Notes: generated by a model from the sequence alone, not told the origin. 64,000 nucleotides of DNA from Prostheceraeus crozeri (GCA_907163375.1 CAJQUW010001431.1:1-64000); one strand, 5' to 3'; shown: positions 38,925 to 52,939, counted from the stretch's first letter. Translations and numbers: made by a program.

Positions 38925-39968
38925 ACGGTTTGATTTAATCTAGGAGTTTTATTATTTATAAACAACGCTTCTACTATAAGAGTTTCAAATTCACTACGTG
39001 ATGCGCATTTAACAGAAAAACAATTATCAATGTCATTACTGCAAGTTTGGACATATGTTCAGATGGCCACTTACGGCTGAGTTACTTCTTATACGTTCTT
39101 TTATTTGTTCTTTTATTCTTGGATGTAATCTGCGTTTCGTTTGTCCAAAGTATTGGTTATCAGGATCAACCCGACATTCAAAATTATGCTTAACGCATGA
39201 TAGCATCAGCAAATTTGCTTTATTTTTCAGACTAAAGTACCTGCTTTACAAGTGTTGACTAAGACTTATTATTTTAACATCATGGTCCAATTTCCTAGAT
39301 ACTTAAACAAGCTTGCGTCGGAATTTTCTGGATGTTTTACCCACAAACGAAAGTATCAAAAACTTGGTATCCTCCCATCCATCCTTCTTCGTTGTTTTTT
39401 ATCCGTACTATATTTTATTTCCAGAAACTGCTTTATTAACGAGCTGATGAAGTAAATGGGATATGAGTTGCTTAATAGATTTTTTGTAATATTTTTTATC
39501 TCTATGTCAAACAGTTTCCAGTTTGAGCATACATTATACGCTCTATGCAACATTCCTATCACAGGGATGCGTTTCCATTGGATAGGGCAGGTAGCATTAT
39601 AATTCATTAGTAGACCTGTATGTACTTTTCCTAAAAATTGATGTGGATAGAGCACTACTTCTGTCAATTTCAACATCGAAAAATGAAATTTTATTTTTAC
39701 TTTTCTCTACAGGAAAACTTAAATTGGGGTGTTGCGAATTTAAAAAGAGTGAGATTTATCTGTATTCTCAATATTATCAAAAAACAACTAATATGGCATC
39801 GAAATACCGTCTATAAAACTTAGGTGCAACTGCTTCACTCATTCATCTTTGCTCAAAGTTGAAATAAATAAATTTGCTAACGTCGGACCCAATAGTGGGC
39901 CCATACTAACGCCATCGATTTGGCGATATACATGACCATTAAAATTCAAATGAATTTGACTATCTTCT
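38925..39968 (-). mobile_element. Penelope-like element remnant (reverse transcriptase and GIY-YIG parts)
   Basis: Minus-strand translation gives the Penelope reverse transcriptase palm (YRQIDGVSMGPLLGPTLANLF), the thumb-type region (HTGLLMNYNATCPIQWKR; LHRAYNVCSNWKLFD) and a GIY-YIG endonuclease part (QYFGQTKRRLHPRIKEQ). Near the 3' end comes FETLIVEALFINNKTPRLNQ. Order and spacing match GIY-YIG-bearing Penelope-like elements. The copy is 5' truncated and broken in several places. It abuts the LINE that starts at about 39968 on the other strand. Confidence 0.85.
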
Positions 39969-42380
39969 TCCCACTAATCCCGACTTTAATGTAATTATCG
40001 CGGCGACTTTAATGACTTTTCATGTATACTTTATTTGAAGAAGACTTTGCTTTGAAATGTAAAGTAAATTATCACACTCGTGATAATTCTATATTGGATA
40101 AAGTTTTTATTGATTATTTATGTGAGTGTTTTGGTGAATTTGCTGTAGTTGGCCCTCCTGTAAGTAATTCCGACCATAATTCTATTTTTCTCAGGTCTGT
40201 CTGTAATTCCAGCAATTCATCAGCCATGTGTTTCCCAGTTTGGAACTTATTTCAATCAAGCTTGAGCAATTTTATGACGTGCTTATCTTCCGTTGACTTT
40301 TCAATTTTAGAGAAGGCACTCTCAGTTAACAAAATGTCTGAACTTTTCTATCAGTCTCATTATACCTGTGTGAAGGTGATTCCTTTTGAGCTTGTCACTT
40401 TAACATCGCGTGATAAGCCATGGATAACGCCTCTACTAAAGCTTCTCATCAACAAGCGATGGGATGCCTTCAGGAGACGAGATTGGCCATCGTTTGAGCA
40501 TTACAAGGAGTGAGCTAATGTGAGCTAATTAGGGCAAAGAATGCTTTGTGGAAGGTTTTAAAGAAGTCAATGGATCACCAGCCTCCAATCTCTTTCAACA
40601 TGTGCAACCTCAGTTTTTTAGTGCTGATGACATGATAAATGCATTTACAGGTGAATTTCTAAAGAACTATAATTCATCGCATGGCATTGATTTGTCAAAA
40701 ATCTCTGACGATCAGTGGAATTTTCGGATGTCAGTGCACAACAAAGTTTTGCGGGAGATTCTGCGGTTGGATACTCGGCAGAGTTGTGAATCTGATCTTA
40801 TCTCATCCCGACCTTTGAAGATGGGTGCCTATCTTTTATCCTCTCCACTGTATAGAATCTTCAGTCAATCGACTCGATCACAAACTTTCCCCGACTTATT
40901 CAAAATTTCTTTTGTACAGCCAATTCCAAAAAGTTGAGACCACTGATCAGTGATTTCCGCCCTATCTCCGTGACTTCTATTATTGCCAAAGTGTTTGAGA
41001 GTACTGTGTTATTTCAAAGCAACCACGGATCCACTGTGTATTCTCTTTGTATGGTAGAAATCAGCATGCTTGCAGGCCATTCGGTTCTACGTCAAGTGCT
41101 TCAGGGGAAATTCATGATCATGTGACTGCTTTTATGGATGAAATGAATATTGTGGCAGTACGTGTAATTGGCCTGGACATTTCAAAGGCATTTGATCACC
41201 TACATTTTCAACGCTTTTTGAACTTTTTTGAATGTCAATGGGTTTAATCATGGCTTTTGAGATGGCGTGAATCCTATTTGACTGGAAGATGCTTAAGAGT
41301 CAGAATTCATGGAACTCTCGGGTCTTTAGTGCATGCTAGTTCAGGTGTACCACACAGAACAGTTCCTGGTCCTTTCTTGTTCTCTTCCTTCATGTCCACC
41401 ACAAATTTTTATACAGACTTTATTCGCTCAGTAAAGTATGCTGATGATTTGACTATCATTAAAATAATTGTTAGCTTTTCGCAACAGATTTCGTCAGCTA
41501 CAATTACAGAAAAGTTTTCGAATGCTGGACTTATTCTCAATTATGCGAAATGTCAAGAACAGGTTATTCAAAGATCCAAGCACCAAGTGATGAATAATGC
41601 ACTTTTGCATAGTTTTCGCAGAGCTTCTGCATTCCGTGCACTTGGATTTACTTTTTCTGAAAATTTGTCATGGAGTAACCAAATAAGCGATTTGCTAAAA
41701 CGTGCTTCACAACGGTTATATGTTATTAGATGTCTGAAGAATGTCTTGTCAAAAAGAGAAGTGATAACTGTATATAATGCCATTATAACTGCAATATTTC
41801 TTCACGGCTCTCCCACCTATGGTAACCTGCCAAAAATATTTTTGTGTAAATTAGAGCACTTTCAAAAACGTGCTCATCGGTTGATATGTGGGACCGATTG
41901 TAATTGTGGGTCATTCCGTTCTATTACGTCGCTCTTTGGGGAGCAAGCTGTCAAATTTTTTAATGTATGTGAAAGTAATCCATCTCATCCACTGCATGAA
42001 ATGGCTCCAGTGCGACTTCCTAGGAGTGGACAATTGAGGCTATTCGTTTGTATAACGAATAGGAGAGCATGTGCTTTTTTCCCTTGGGCTTGTGCCATTG
42101 CTAATGGTTTTTAAGGGCTGTTATAGAGGAAGAAAATTGAATAGTCGAATTTATTGTCTTCATGCACACATGAAGCTTGTAAACTTTTTGCATTTTCTTT
42201 TTTTCCGGTATTATTATGTATGTAATTTTCTAACATTTCGCAATTACGTATTTTGACTTTTACTAGTTATCCGTGTCACATGAAAGTTTAATTTACTAAA
42301 CGCTTAAACTCAAACGACTTAGCTGTACAATAACTTGATTGTATGATTTTCAATTATGAAATACAAACGATTTTCTCTCT
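39968..42380 (+). mobile_element. CR1/L2-like LINE, 5' truncated and decayed
   Basis: Starts within the AP endonuclease (PTNPDFNVIIA; later NSILDKVFIDYL and VSNSDHNSIF). It then runs through a linker (SRDKPWITPLLKLLINKRW) and the reverse transcriptase: SDFRPISVTSIIAKVFE, LDISKAFDHLHF, SSGVPHRTVPGPFLF and the catalytic KYADDLT at 41.44 kb. The thumb and connection follow to about 42114. At least four frame changes or stops separate the pieces, so it is inactive. The 3' end is near ATACAAACGATT, followed by a CT-rich run (42372-42396). Clade assignment is tentative. Confidence 0.85.
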
Positions 42381-42399
42381 TTCTCTCTTTTCTCTTCAA

Positions 42400-44800
42400 T
42401 AAAACACAGGGATAATCAAACATCGATTGAAATCAGGCCGGAGGCACACACGATAAGCCAATAGCCGTAAGCCATAAGCCGCAAATGGAGTTCCAACACT
42501 TAAGTTTCAATCTGTCAATTGAAATTGGTGAATTGACATTCTATACCATCAATTAATTGAAATTGAATTAATTAGCAATCAATTATCAATTGATATTCCA
42601 TCAATTATCGGAAAATCATTGTTTCAATGGAAGGCTAAAAGTAGATAATAAAGGCGTCCGTTGAAGCAATGCAACGTAAATTACAAAATTTCGAGACCAT
42701 GGAAGTCTCATTTTGAGCATCTCCATGCTCGACTGCTACATCAGATGTGTCCTAGAACAGTAGTTTCAGCGGGCTTTAAAGTCAGCAAAAAATAAATGAA
42801 TAAATAAATTGGTTTTCGAATGATGTAGACCTGATTTTAAGTTCATTCGGAACAATCTCATTACACATAAAACTCTCTATGAACAATCAGCATTTATTAC
42901 TATTGAAGTTTGATTCAATTAATCAATTGACTTAGGAAGCTGATGTAATCCATTAGTTGATAATTGGATTTGTGCTCCATCAACTAATTGAAATTGGAAT
43001 GGCTGAGCAATCAATTAATTGGTGAAAATTGATTGAAATTCAATCAATTTTTGATAACCCTGATGATGCATTGACTGAATGAGGGAAAGCAACGGGTCTG
43101 AGATCTTCAGGCGCAATCAATTTGATTGACAAAACGCCAGACACATTCAGAGGACGCCATCCGAACACAGGAAATCATTATTGAAAATAGACATGGCAGA
43201 GACCGAATTAAAGAGAAACGACCACAGTCGAACTTTTAGGCAGACGGCGAAGAAAAAACTCTATGTTGGAGTGCTTTTTTATCTTGAAGAAACAATCTCA
43301 ATTCACGACAGACAGAAAAGGGGAGTCAAAATAGTCTACAACGGATTGAAAGCCTTTTGAAACTTCCGAAGCTACATGACTACAAAAGCGTTTTTAAATG
43401 AATGAGAGGAAACGACGAGATGTGTATTCCTTCTTTGCTTAGATTAGACGAAGAAATAGAAGAAAAGAAAAACTGGTAATGACGCAACGTACAATAGAGC
43501 AGTGAAGGAGCTTAAACATATATGAATATATGATATTACAAATGCTATACATTTTACCACTACGTAAATGCAGACACATTATCAATCTTAATTATGCATT
43601 CTATAAAAATATTATAAAATGAATGTCATTGTATACATACTCGTGCATAAAAATATTGCAAAGATATGATATTAAATACACGCACATATACACGTGCATG
43701 CACAATGGAGATGGGCGCTGACGTTATCATCAGGAGAGATGATGAAATGATCAAATGAGCCTCCCCGATAAAATCAGGAATAAAATATAGTTGGATGAAC
43801 TCCAACATGATGGGAATGTGTGGCAGAAGGTCGGTTGTCTTGCATCTTAATAACAAGATTACATAGCAGGTCACTCTCCAAACAAGGATGCATTGCACAA
43901 CTTCAGCAATTAAAATAGAAATACATGTAGGATAAGGCCTACATATTAGGCCTATGGGGAGACTGGGCTAGTTGTCATAATTTTTGAATTTTGAGGCTCT
44001 GACGAATACATTAATACAGTCTGCTTAATTTCGCACATCAAATATATTGAGATAATCAGAAAAACATAGGCTACATGAGGCGATAGATACCAGAAAATAC
44101 AAATCCTTGTTCTGTGGCAGCTAATTTGAAGCTAGAAATTGTAGCAACATGGCCCGGTCCTCTTCATTGTAGATCAATTCTATAATGCTTCAATACTATT
44201 TGAATGAAGTCACGAAGCGCTACTTCACGCGTTCAAGTTTTGAAACATCAGTAGAAAAGTGCAACAGTGGGTGAAAAGTTTTAGTGTGCATAATGGCTAA
44301 ATATTTCATCAAAATATGATAAACTATCGTTTCACATAAACAGAAGGTCTTGCATATTCAGTGAAGAAATCACTTCACTTAATTCACTCAATTCTTTGCG
44401 AACCAGAATGGTTGAGAATATTATTAATGCAGGCACGTCGACAAGCCATTTAAAGTTCTCAAAAGAGACAAACTAATAAACTATCTCAAACTAAAAATTC
44501 AACAGCTGTGCGCGTTGCTTGATTAACTCCGCATTGTATAATTAATTCATATTTCACTAATAGAATTCGTCATCGAAATTCGAAAACCAATTCAATATAT
44601 TCCTTCAAAGATTTCGTTAGGCACAACCTTCTGTGTATTTCAAGTATCACACATCACGCTAGCATGCAAATGTCGCTCATATACGCTCATATCCAGTATG
44701 CATATCCTTGGCTTATAAAATAGACAGATATTTGAAATAATGAAAATCACCTAGTACACAAGTATAACATACACATTTAAGACAATGTTCAAAAGTCAAG
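42400..44800. other. host DNA without recognisable genes
   Basis: 42.5-43.05 kb is dense in short TCAATTAATTGA-type palindromes; no gene recognised. Confidence 0.5.
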
Positions 44801-44814
44801 TAATAGAAACTCAA

Positions 44815-45840
44815 GAAAATCATTTACCAAAGCACGAAACTGCTACGTCAGACCGTTGATATAGGCAGTTGTATATGGAGCACATTTGTAGAATGAAGGA
44901 AGATTCACGTCTTTTGGACAGTCGAGAGGGTATTAGAAACCGACCAGTAGGAGAATTTGGTGGCAAAGGCTTATGTAGGATTTGAGTTTCTGACATGACA
45001 TTGCCGAGGAATTTCATAGATAGTGTTTTACGGCGGAGACATGCTGTTTTGCAGTGCTTGCCACACATTAGTCTGTGTACACGATTTTAAAATCGTTCAG
45101 TTCGAATAGAATCGCACTCAGAATGGCTAGTAGTAGAGGTCTACAATATTCGATGAATGATCACATTGACGAATGGACGAACATTAACGATAGTATTTTA
45201 AAACGACGAGCTGCCACACAGATAAGATTGTCAGTATGATTAGTCCAAGTCCACTTCTCATTGGAAGTAGCTCCAAGGATGACGCCTTAAATTTTTTGAT
45301 GTTGTTGGCATTTTTCTCATTAAAGGTGATCGATTTACTTCTACATGTACTTTCATTTAGAGGTAGTCTTCGGGACGTGACCAACATAGCATACGGCTAT
45401 GGTGATACAAAGTGTTATTTTGACTATAGCAAAGTCACCACGTATATGAAAGCATAATGTAGTGTCATCTGCATATCGTGAAACAGTGCAGTTTTCGGGT
45501 CACTTGTGAAGGAATCAGTTGCCACAGAGAAGAGATTCGGCCCTAATACAGAACCCTGGGGGCACTCCAGAAATGACAGATACTGGCGATGTCGATTAAG
45601 TTCCTAAGCGGATCAATTGCAGTCTTGAATTTAAATAGAGAAAAAAAACTACTTAATTAATCCGTCCTCGAATGAATAGTTAATTACTCCTTGAATAATT
45701 GGTAATATCATGTGGTATTTTATCGAAGGCTGCATAATTGCATACTTCAAACCGTCAGCTACCAAATGACACAAAGTTCGCTGCAAAGCCAACTCATCCA
45801 AAAAAATTAACATTTTTCCCAAATGAAGCCGGTTTGGCAT
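44815..45840 (-). mobile_element. LINE fragment: reverse transcriptase motifs A to C and downstream part
   Basis: Minus strand reads AAFDKIPHDIL (motif A, about 45.7 kb), SGVPPG (motif B, about 45.57 kb), VSRYADDTTLC (motif C, about 45.47 kb) and NLICVAARRFKILSLMF (about 45.2 kb). Frame changes are frequent, so it is dead. CR1/Jockey-like by motif style. Confidence 0.8.
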
Positions 45841-45849
45841 TATTGGCTA

Positions 45850-47765
45850 CCAGACCGTGTTCATCTGGTAGTGGCCGCCTGGGTGAAATCCGACAGTCTG
45901 GTAGGTAATTTGCTTTCAAACCTTAATGCGACTACCAAATTACCTTAAATTTTATTGATTACTATCTAATTTCTTTTGGCTTCATTTCGCAGAAATTATC
46001 AGATCATCTGGTAGCCATGGTCTAAATGGAACTTCTCATATTTAGCTTAAATTGACTACTTATACTGCTTGTAAATGAACAGTGGTTGATATGCTGCATA
46101 TCTTTAAGCAGGAGTCGTGCATTTTATTGTATTTAATTAAACAAGAATGGCGAAAGAATGGCGATTCGTGTGGCATTGAATTTAGACCTCAACATTTCGT
46201 TCTACCCACCTCCGAAATTGCTCAATTCCATGTACTGGAATGATTAAATTCTTCTGGATTGAACAATAACTTCACAGCAAACACATTCATTTATATATCT
46301 CAAACATAATTGCATTTGTTATTCTATAAATTAAAATGTATATCATTCGGTATTGATTTTTAGCTTACTTTGAAATTTGCGTAATGCGCATGGTTCATAG
46401 TTTTCAACTTATCGATAATTTTTAAAATCTTTAGACGTGTAATGTAATCGAATTAAACATTGCAAGTTTGACTCTCAAATGTCAATATCTTACTACTTAT
46501 AACGCAGTAATGAATGCCATGCAACGTAAGAGGGCTGTATATTGACAAAGTGCCTCGAATCACCATATTTCTTAAATTACAAAATTCGCGTTGGAGTTGT
46601 AATTCACTTTTTATGGACATAATGCCACGAGAAACCTGATGTTGAACAATTGAGCGTGACCTTTGAGAGTTTCAAGACAGGTATGATTTTTGATGAAAAT
46701 TGGCTGAGTATGAACTTCCCGACATCTTTTCATAATGCAAAGATATTATGATTCCTTGAATGGACAAAAATAGACAGCCAGCTTCAAATTATTGCTAATA
46801 CTTCTGTAAATTTTTGTAATGTGTTTATCAATATTTCAATATCAGTTGATTTCAATTAAATAAAAGTTATAATTTCGGTTTGCTGTGCTAACTCCATTAT
46901 ACTTGTGAATGACAAACATCAAATTTCAAAAAGTAGCAATGCTTTTTTCAATGAAATTATGAAAGAAATCACAAATTTCCCCTAAAATGCTTGCCATACA
47001 TGGGAGTTAATCTGTCAAATAGGTGACAGCTTTGATTAACCGCAGAAAAATGAGCTTATAATTCTGCAGTCCTACAAATATAATTTGAGTGATATCTTTA
47101 AAACAATCAAGTTTTCATCATTCACGGTACAGCTTAAAAGGCTGCAATTGAGTAACCACTCATATATTGATGAATTTATTGCACAATTTCCCTTTGTAAC
47201 CTTTTCAAATTGAATGCTTATCCGCCTACGATATAGGGCCTATGCGGCTAGGAAACAAAGTTTTTGAAACTTTTATTCACACTTATGGAATGACATATAA
47301 TTCATAGAATGAAGGTGTCTATAACCTACAAAAAGTACCTCAAATAATGCATTCTTCGTTCATGTACATCACTAAAGACGTGACAGAGACGTGGTTTCAA
47401 AAATATGAACGAATTTGTAGCCTGAAGAACTTTAAACTTTAAAAGTCGTTGGCTGCACCGCTGTTGAATTGTCATGAAAATAACTTAAAAACATTGCCAG
47501 AAAATAAAGGCTAAATTTGAAGTATACCATAGATCATTCCAATGCAAACTTCGAAAATCACCACGTAAATCATGACAAAGCATTGAAAATTGCGAAAGGC
47601 AATGTATTTTAAGACAATTTCAAAAGTAATCATTCACATTTTTTCTCGGGTAGAGAGGAATCCACCACAGAGCCTTAACACATCCGCATTATCAACTACA
47701 TGGCATGATACAACAAAGTAAAACTTGAAAGGAGAATAAATTGAAATCGATCCTGAAGAATTCAG
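45850..47765. other. host DNA between two LINE pieces
   Basis: No coding match. A 10-base inverted pair GGCTACCAGA/TCTGGTAGCC lies at 45846 and 46008. The block may be an insertion that split one LINE. Confidence 0.4.
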
Positions 47766-47769
47766 ATGT

Positions 47770-48270
47770 CAATCGGATAAACAATTATCGATGGCATTGA
47801 TTTCAATTCTTCTATTAGTAGAAAAGCAGATGCAAACGCTACCAAATGAAAAGCAATAAAGCATTGGTAGTAAGCATTTCATCGGTTTGGTAGTAATCAG
47901 CACCAAAAAAAGTACGTAGGAGATCATAAATGCACTTTTTGCTTCTTCGTAATCCACGTACTTTTGTGATGGCATCTTGGATGGCAAGCAATGCACAGTG
48001 TTGAGGAACTTGGACGAAATCGAACTGCTGACCAATGAAATTACTTAACAGATGAGTCATTACGGAATCCAGCACAAATATTCCAGTATTTTAGCTGGTG
48101 TTGGCAGTACACTGATCGGTCTGAGGTCTTCAACGAATGAATTGGAATTCTTTGGTACTGGCGCTACAAAGTATGTTTTCCAGTAAATCGGAACAAGGTA
48201 CATAATTGGAACAACAAATGTGACAAAATATGCGATATCAGTGTTGTCGCTTCTAGCTAACATTGGGGCT
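47770..48270 (-). mobile_element. LINE fragment: early reverse transcriptase part
   Basis: Minus strand reads WKTYFVAPVPKNSNSF, DLRPISVLPTPAKILEY and VPQHCALLAIQDAITK, the fingers region that precedes motif A in non-LTR reverse transcriptases. It ends where the 44.8-45.8 kb piece would need to begin. Confidence 0.7.
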
Positions 48271-48274
48271 TTTC

Positions 48275-49455
48275 AAAGAAACGTGGATGCTGGAACTGCA
48301 GGATGTTCTCACATCTGACATCGCGAAATGATACAAACTGCACTATTGGGAAATTCGTTGTCGGCATTGTCCCGCAATGAGTTGGCAGAAGTTGACGTCA
48401 AACGTTACACGCCACACACATATTTTTAGATCAAACCAAATCAAACTAGAGAATATCAAAATCCGTAGAGGAAGTCAAAATCCTTCTGTCGTGATGAGTA
48501 GTCTAACACGCTTTAGAAGCATCACGCTACACGAAGGTGCTAGGTGACAATGGGTCAATGTTCACTCACTTGAAACATCGATGATATGCAAAGCTTGGAA
48601 CTTGCCAGCTAGCATGGGCCTAGGTCTAACCTTCAGAAATAGTGACTAAATTCGATAGTGACTAGATTCTATTGTATGATGAGTTTAGCCTACATAAATT
48701 AGACCCACGTCATGGATCCCTACCTGCATATCCACTGACAGACCGGATATGATAAATTCGCAGATTAAGCCATTACTGTACATGCCCAGGCCTCTGTCTG
48801 CAAAAATCCTGCCCGCGAGATCCATACAGAGAGTCCTACTCCAGTTTATACAATGACTTTACTTGATGCAAAAGCAACATAATACACACTATTTTTAAAA
48901 AGTAAAGGTCAGATTGACACTCAGATTGCAAGTAGGCCTACTTCATCACAGCTTTTGAATTCAAACTGTTCAAAGTTTTGAGACCAAGTGATGAATCAAA
49001 TGATAATTCCGGGGTTATCATGACGAATTGAGTTGCTTCATGGAAGGACGTGAATTCACTTCAGTCCTGCTTCTCCAGTTTTCATCACTCTTAACCGTAT
49101 TGATGGTGATATGCGCAGATTTTTTAGTAGTTTATGAGTAGCACATTTATTTTCGGAATGCTAAATCAATAACAAGAGATGAAAGCATTGTGTAATATCA
49201 AGTCTCTTGTCATTTTGTTCACGAAATGTCATTGAACTGAAGTCGTAATGCTTTAACAAGCAATTTCGAAGAGTATCAATAGACTTTTCTTTGATGGTAT
49301 AAAAGTGGTATAAATTGGTCAATTTTGGTTTTGCACATTTTTTCAATATATGATGTCAATATTATATATAAGTAGCATCCAGAAGTAGCATTTATAGTAC
49401 AATAGCACTTGAAAACGTTAAGTTGGTGTGCAGTAAGAAATTATTCCCTTTGACA
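48275..49455. other. host DNA without recognisable genes
   Basis: No element or gene recognised. Confidence 0.5.
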
Positions 49456-49462
49456 GATATTA

Positions 49463-50860
49463 TATATACTCATTGACAAAATTTTCGAAGCATTTACTTC
49501 TTTAACTTATTTCTTTTTGACTGGTATATGTACATGTATGTATGATACCTTGATAATTTAGTCACAATCTCCACCAAGTCGCTAGCACAGAAAAACAACG
49601 CATGTAGCAGATTCAACTTTAATAGAGCGTGTGTACCCCTCTAGCTCCAATCAGTAATCCGACATGGCATGGATTCACAAAGTTTCTGAATGAAGGATGT
49701 TTCAAGGAGAAGCCACTGCTCTGTCAGTCTTTCAGAGAGAATCTTCAGGGACACTGGTGGAAGTGAATATCGGTCTCTCACTCGCCGCCCAAGCTCGTCC
49801 CAGACTTGTTCAATGGGTGACAAGTCAGGTGAGCGTGCAGGCCAGTAAGGGGTTTGAATGTTCAATCTCCTAACAGTGGCAATGACAGCCGAGGAGCGAT
49901 GTGGTCTTGCATTGTCTTGGAAGACGAGATCCTCCACCCTGACCACTGGGGCAACAACAGGAAGCACAATTTCATTGAGATACCTCTCTCCAGTCAACGT
50001 GCCTTTGATGATGACTGCTGTCGTTCGTCCGCCATGCCAAATGCCACCCCACAGCATAACACATCCAGCACCATATCTGTCGTGTTATTTGCTACAGCAT
50101 GGGGCAAAGCGTTCACCTGGAAGACGATGCACTTTGATACGACCGTCATCGAAATCCAGAGTGAATCTCGATTCATCGGTCCACAAGACTTTCTGCCAGT
50201 GATGGTCATTCCATGAGCGATGGGCATCACACCAGGCAACTCGTCTTCTGCGGTGCTCAAAACTCAATGGAATTAGGACAGCTGGTCGTCGCGATTGAAT
50301 TCCAGCTTCTCACAATCTTCGGTAAGCCGTTCGAACGCTACAATCTATATTTGAGGCACTCTTCCAGTGTACGACTAGCTTTGGGACTGCCACAAATCTA
50401 TTCCTTTTTGCAGCTAAAACTAGACGTGCGTCTGTCCTCCCTGCAGACTTTCTTGGTCGACCCTTCTTCTTTTTAACATCTCCTTCTGCTTTCCATCGAC
50501 ACCACCACCTCCAAACAACGACTCTCGATAGTTGCAGCTCTTCGGCAACACTCGCACAACTTCTACCACAACGAATCATTCCAATAGCCATACCTCTGGT
50601 AAACTGATCGTGTGCCATTCTATTTTACAAAAGCTGGATTTCAGTTCACGTTTATGTTCAATTTGTAAAAGCAATTGTGACAGTTGTATCGATATCAAAA
50701 TTTGAAATTTGACCACCATAGATCTTTCTCCATTCTCTAATGTGCTGAATGGTAATACATAGAAAGCGAGATATTGCATCATGCCTGAGAAAAAAATGAA
50801 ACAAACTTCAATTCAAGCCAATGATAGTTTGTTTCATCAATTATGTCAATGAGTATATAT
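49463..50860 (-). mobile_element. Tc1-like transposon, near full length, about 1.4 kb
   Basis: Ends ATATATACTCATTGACA on the left and its inverse on the right, with TA-rich flanks as expected for TA target sites. The transposase on the minus strand (about 50618 to 49641) has a helix-turn-helix start (FTRGMAIGMIRCGRSCASVA; VVWRWWCRWK) and an AT-hook-like KKKKGRPRKS. Catalytic segments are LWTDESRFTL, FQDNARPH and SPDLSPIEQVWDE, a DD34E-type triad. Parts lie in three frames, so about two frameshifts inactivate it, but the sequence is otherwise well preserved. Confidence 0.9.
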
Positions 50861-50869
50861 GAAACTTTG

Positions 50870-52010
50870 ATATATTGCAAAAGAGACAAATATGACTTTC
50901 GAAGTTCGAGTTTTGTTGGACTAGATATACTTTATCAATCGACATGAAACTTTTGAATAGTAAAGTTCCTGTGAAGTGCTCAGGATCAATTTGTCTTACT
51001 TTTTTCCGAAGTAATCAATTACTATATATACTATATATTATTATAGCTACATATCGCACAGATTGCGAAGTATGAGAGACAGAACATTTCACTTCGCTAA
51101 GTTAATGTGGCAGATCAACAAATGAACAACAATAGGGCTATTCAAGAAAATATAGAATACGCTTGCTACTGGAAATAACTCAAGACAAAATAACACACAA
51201 TTTTTAGGTAGTTAATAAATGCGATAGTATGCAGTTTCCATATTGGGCAAAACCGCGTCAACAAATTTGATTAAAATTGATCTTTTCCTAATTAATCCGA
51301 ACATGAAGTCAGAACTCAGTTTCAATTGGCTCCTTTCGCCGACAACCAAACGTCTGAAAACCTCGAAAAACTTCCGAAAATTCCGAAACATTTGAAAAAT
51401 TTCGATGAGTTAGTTTAATTAGTATTTAGGTACTAATACTAATTAGTATTAGGAATTTTTGATTGACCAGCTGTGCCTTGTTTGCTTCGTGATTTCTGTT
51501 TGTGATTCAATTCAGCCTGCAAATGGCTAAAGGAGTTTCCGCTGTCCTTGTACCAAAGACAGTCAAGACATATTCAATAGACTAACAGGTCTGATATTTT
51601 TGCTACATTACAAGTTGTGACAGCGCCGTATTGATCGAACAATTACAGTGAGTCAATTAATCGAACAAGGAGATAAGCTGAAAAAGCTATTTGACTATTA
51701 AACTATTTTGCCCATTATTAAAATTGCTACTGTACTAGCAGTGCCGACACGTGGTTGCCATTGACTCGACAAACGTCGCAAAACGTTGTAAAGCTTAAAA
51801 TCAAATTAACATCAAGCTTAACATCATAAAGCTTCTGGTTTCATCATAATCAATCAGCTAATCACATTTTTGAACATCTAAATCAATTATAATCATCAAC
51901 ACTTTTGAATATCGCTTCATCGTTCGAGTTCTAATCGTAAGTGAGAGCATAATCAAATTCCTTTTATGACTTCCCTTGACTTCATGTGATTCGCAATATT
52001 GACACTTCAT
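50870..52010. other. host DNA without recognisable genes
   Basis: No element or gene recognised. Confidence 0.5.
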
Positions 52011-52017
52011 ATTCTTC

Positions 52018-52933
52018 TCAACCCGTTATTTCCCAGATTCTTTTTATTCATTGATTTTCGTAATGCCTCTTTATCAAATGATCTTCTCCGTCTTTAAGGG
52101 GGGTTAAGAAGTACGATATTTACAATAAAACCATCGATTATCTAATGTCTGGTCAATGGTAATGTTATTTCTATCATTGCAGAAATGCTTCTTCAATGAG
52201 AATTGATAAATTACATGCGAAGCACTTCATTGCTGACAAGAAAGTGTGCTTGACATCTTGGCGATCAATCCAACCTGTCAGATTCCTCGTTTAGGTAATT
52301 GTGTAACCTGTGAAAATTTTGTCCGTCACCATAATTTCCCAATTTCACCGCAAACCTCCCTGGGTCGACTGTAGTCGACTTGATGCGTTAAATAGTTGAT
52401 GCAGTGAGGTATTTCAGTGGGCTCAGAGTACAATGATAAGTTTACATCACAGGGAAGATCAGATACTGATAGGAAGTGAATTTCACACATCTAAGGAGAA
52501 AAATCCTAATTTTCATGAATAGTGTCAAAAATAACGTTTATCTACCAGAGTAAACTATAGTCGACATAAAGTTTGTTCATTGATTTCTTGTACTAATTGA
52601 TTTATCTTTCTCAAGTAACCGATTATTATATAAACTGTTCCGTATTATACTACATGACGTAAATCAAATGAATGGATCACTTAAGATTCGAGATAAACTC
52701 GCAGATTCAATATCGCTGGTAGCTCGTATATAATTAAGTAAATGATGCTGTTTTATAATCAATAACTGATGAAAAATTAGGAAGTGGGATTTGTTCTGAT
52801 CATGATAACATGTATGTCAGGATGAGTTATTAATGGCAAGGATCTTCATTGATTCCAAAAATCATTCTCTAACCACTGTCAACCAGAATAATGTATGGTC
52901 GACTATAGTCGACTCAGGTAAATAGCGGGTTAA
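52018..52933. mobile_element. possible piggyBac-type MITE, 0.9 kb
   Basis: Left end TCAACCCGTTATTTCCC and right end GGTAAATAGCGGGTTAA are imperfect inverted repeats. The TTAA next to CCC/GGG is the piggyBac style; the left TTAA would have one change. Internal GTCGAC-TATA-GTCGAC palindromes recur (52362, 52552, 52900). No coding capacity. Confidence 0.4.
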
Positions 52934-52939
52934 GATACT

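Noticed and set aside
45846-46017. Small MITE with 10-base inverted ends
   Set aside because: No target duplication and no second copy seen; a 10-base match can arise by chance in this much DNA.
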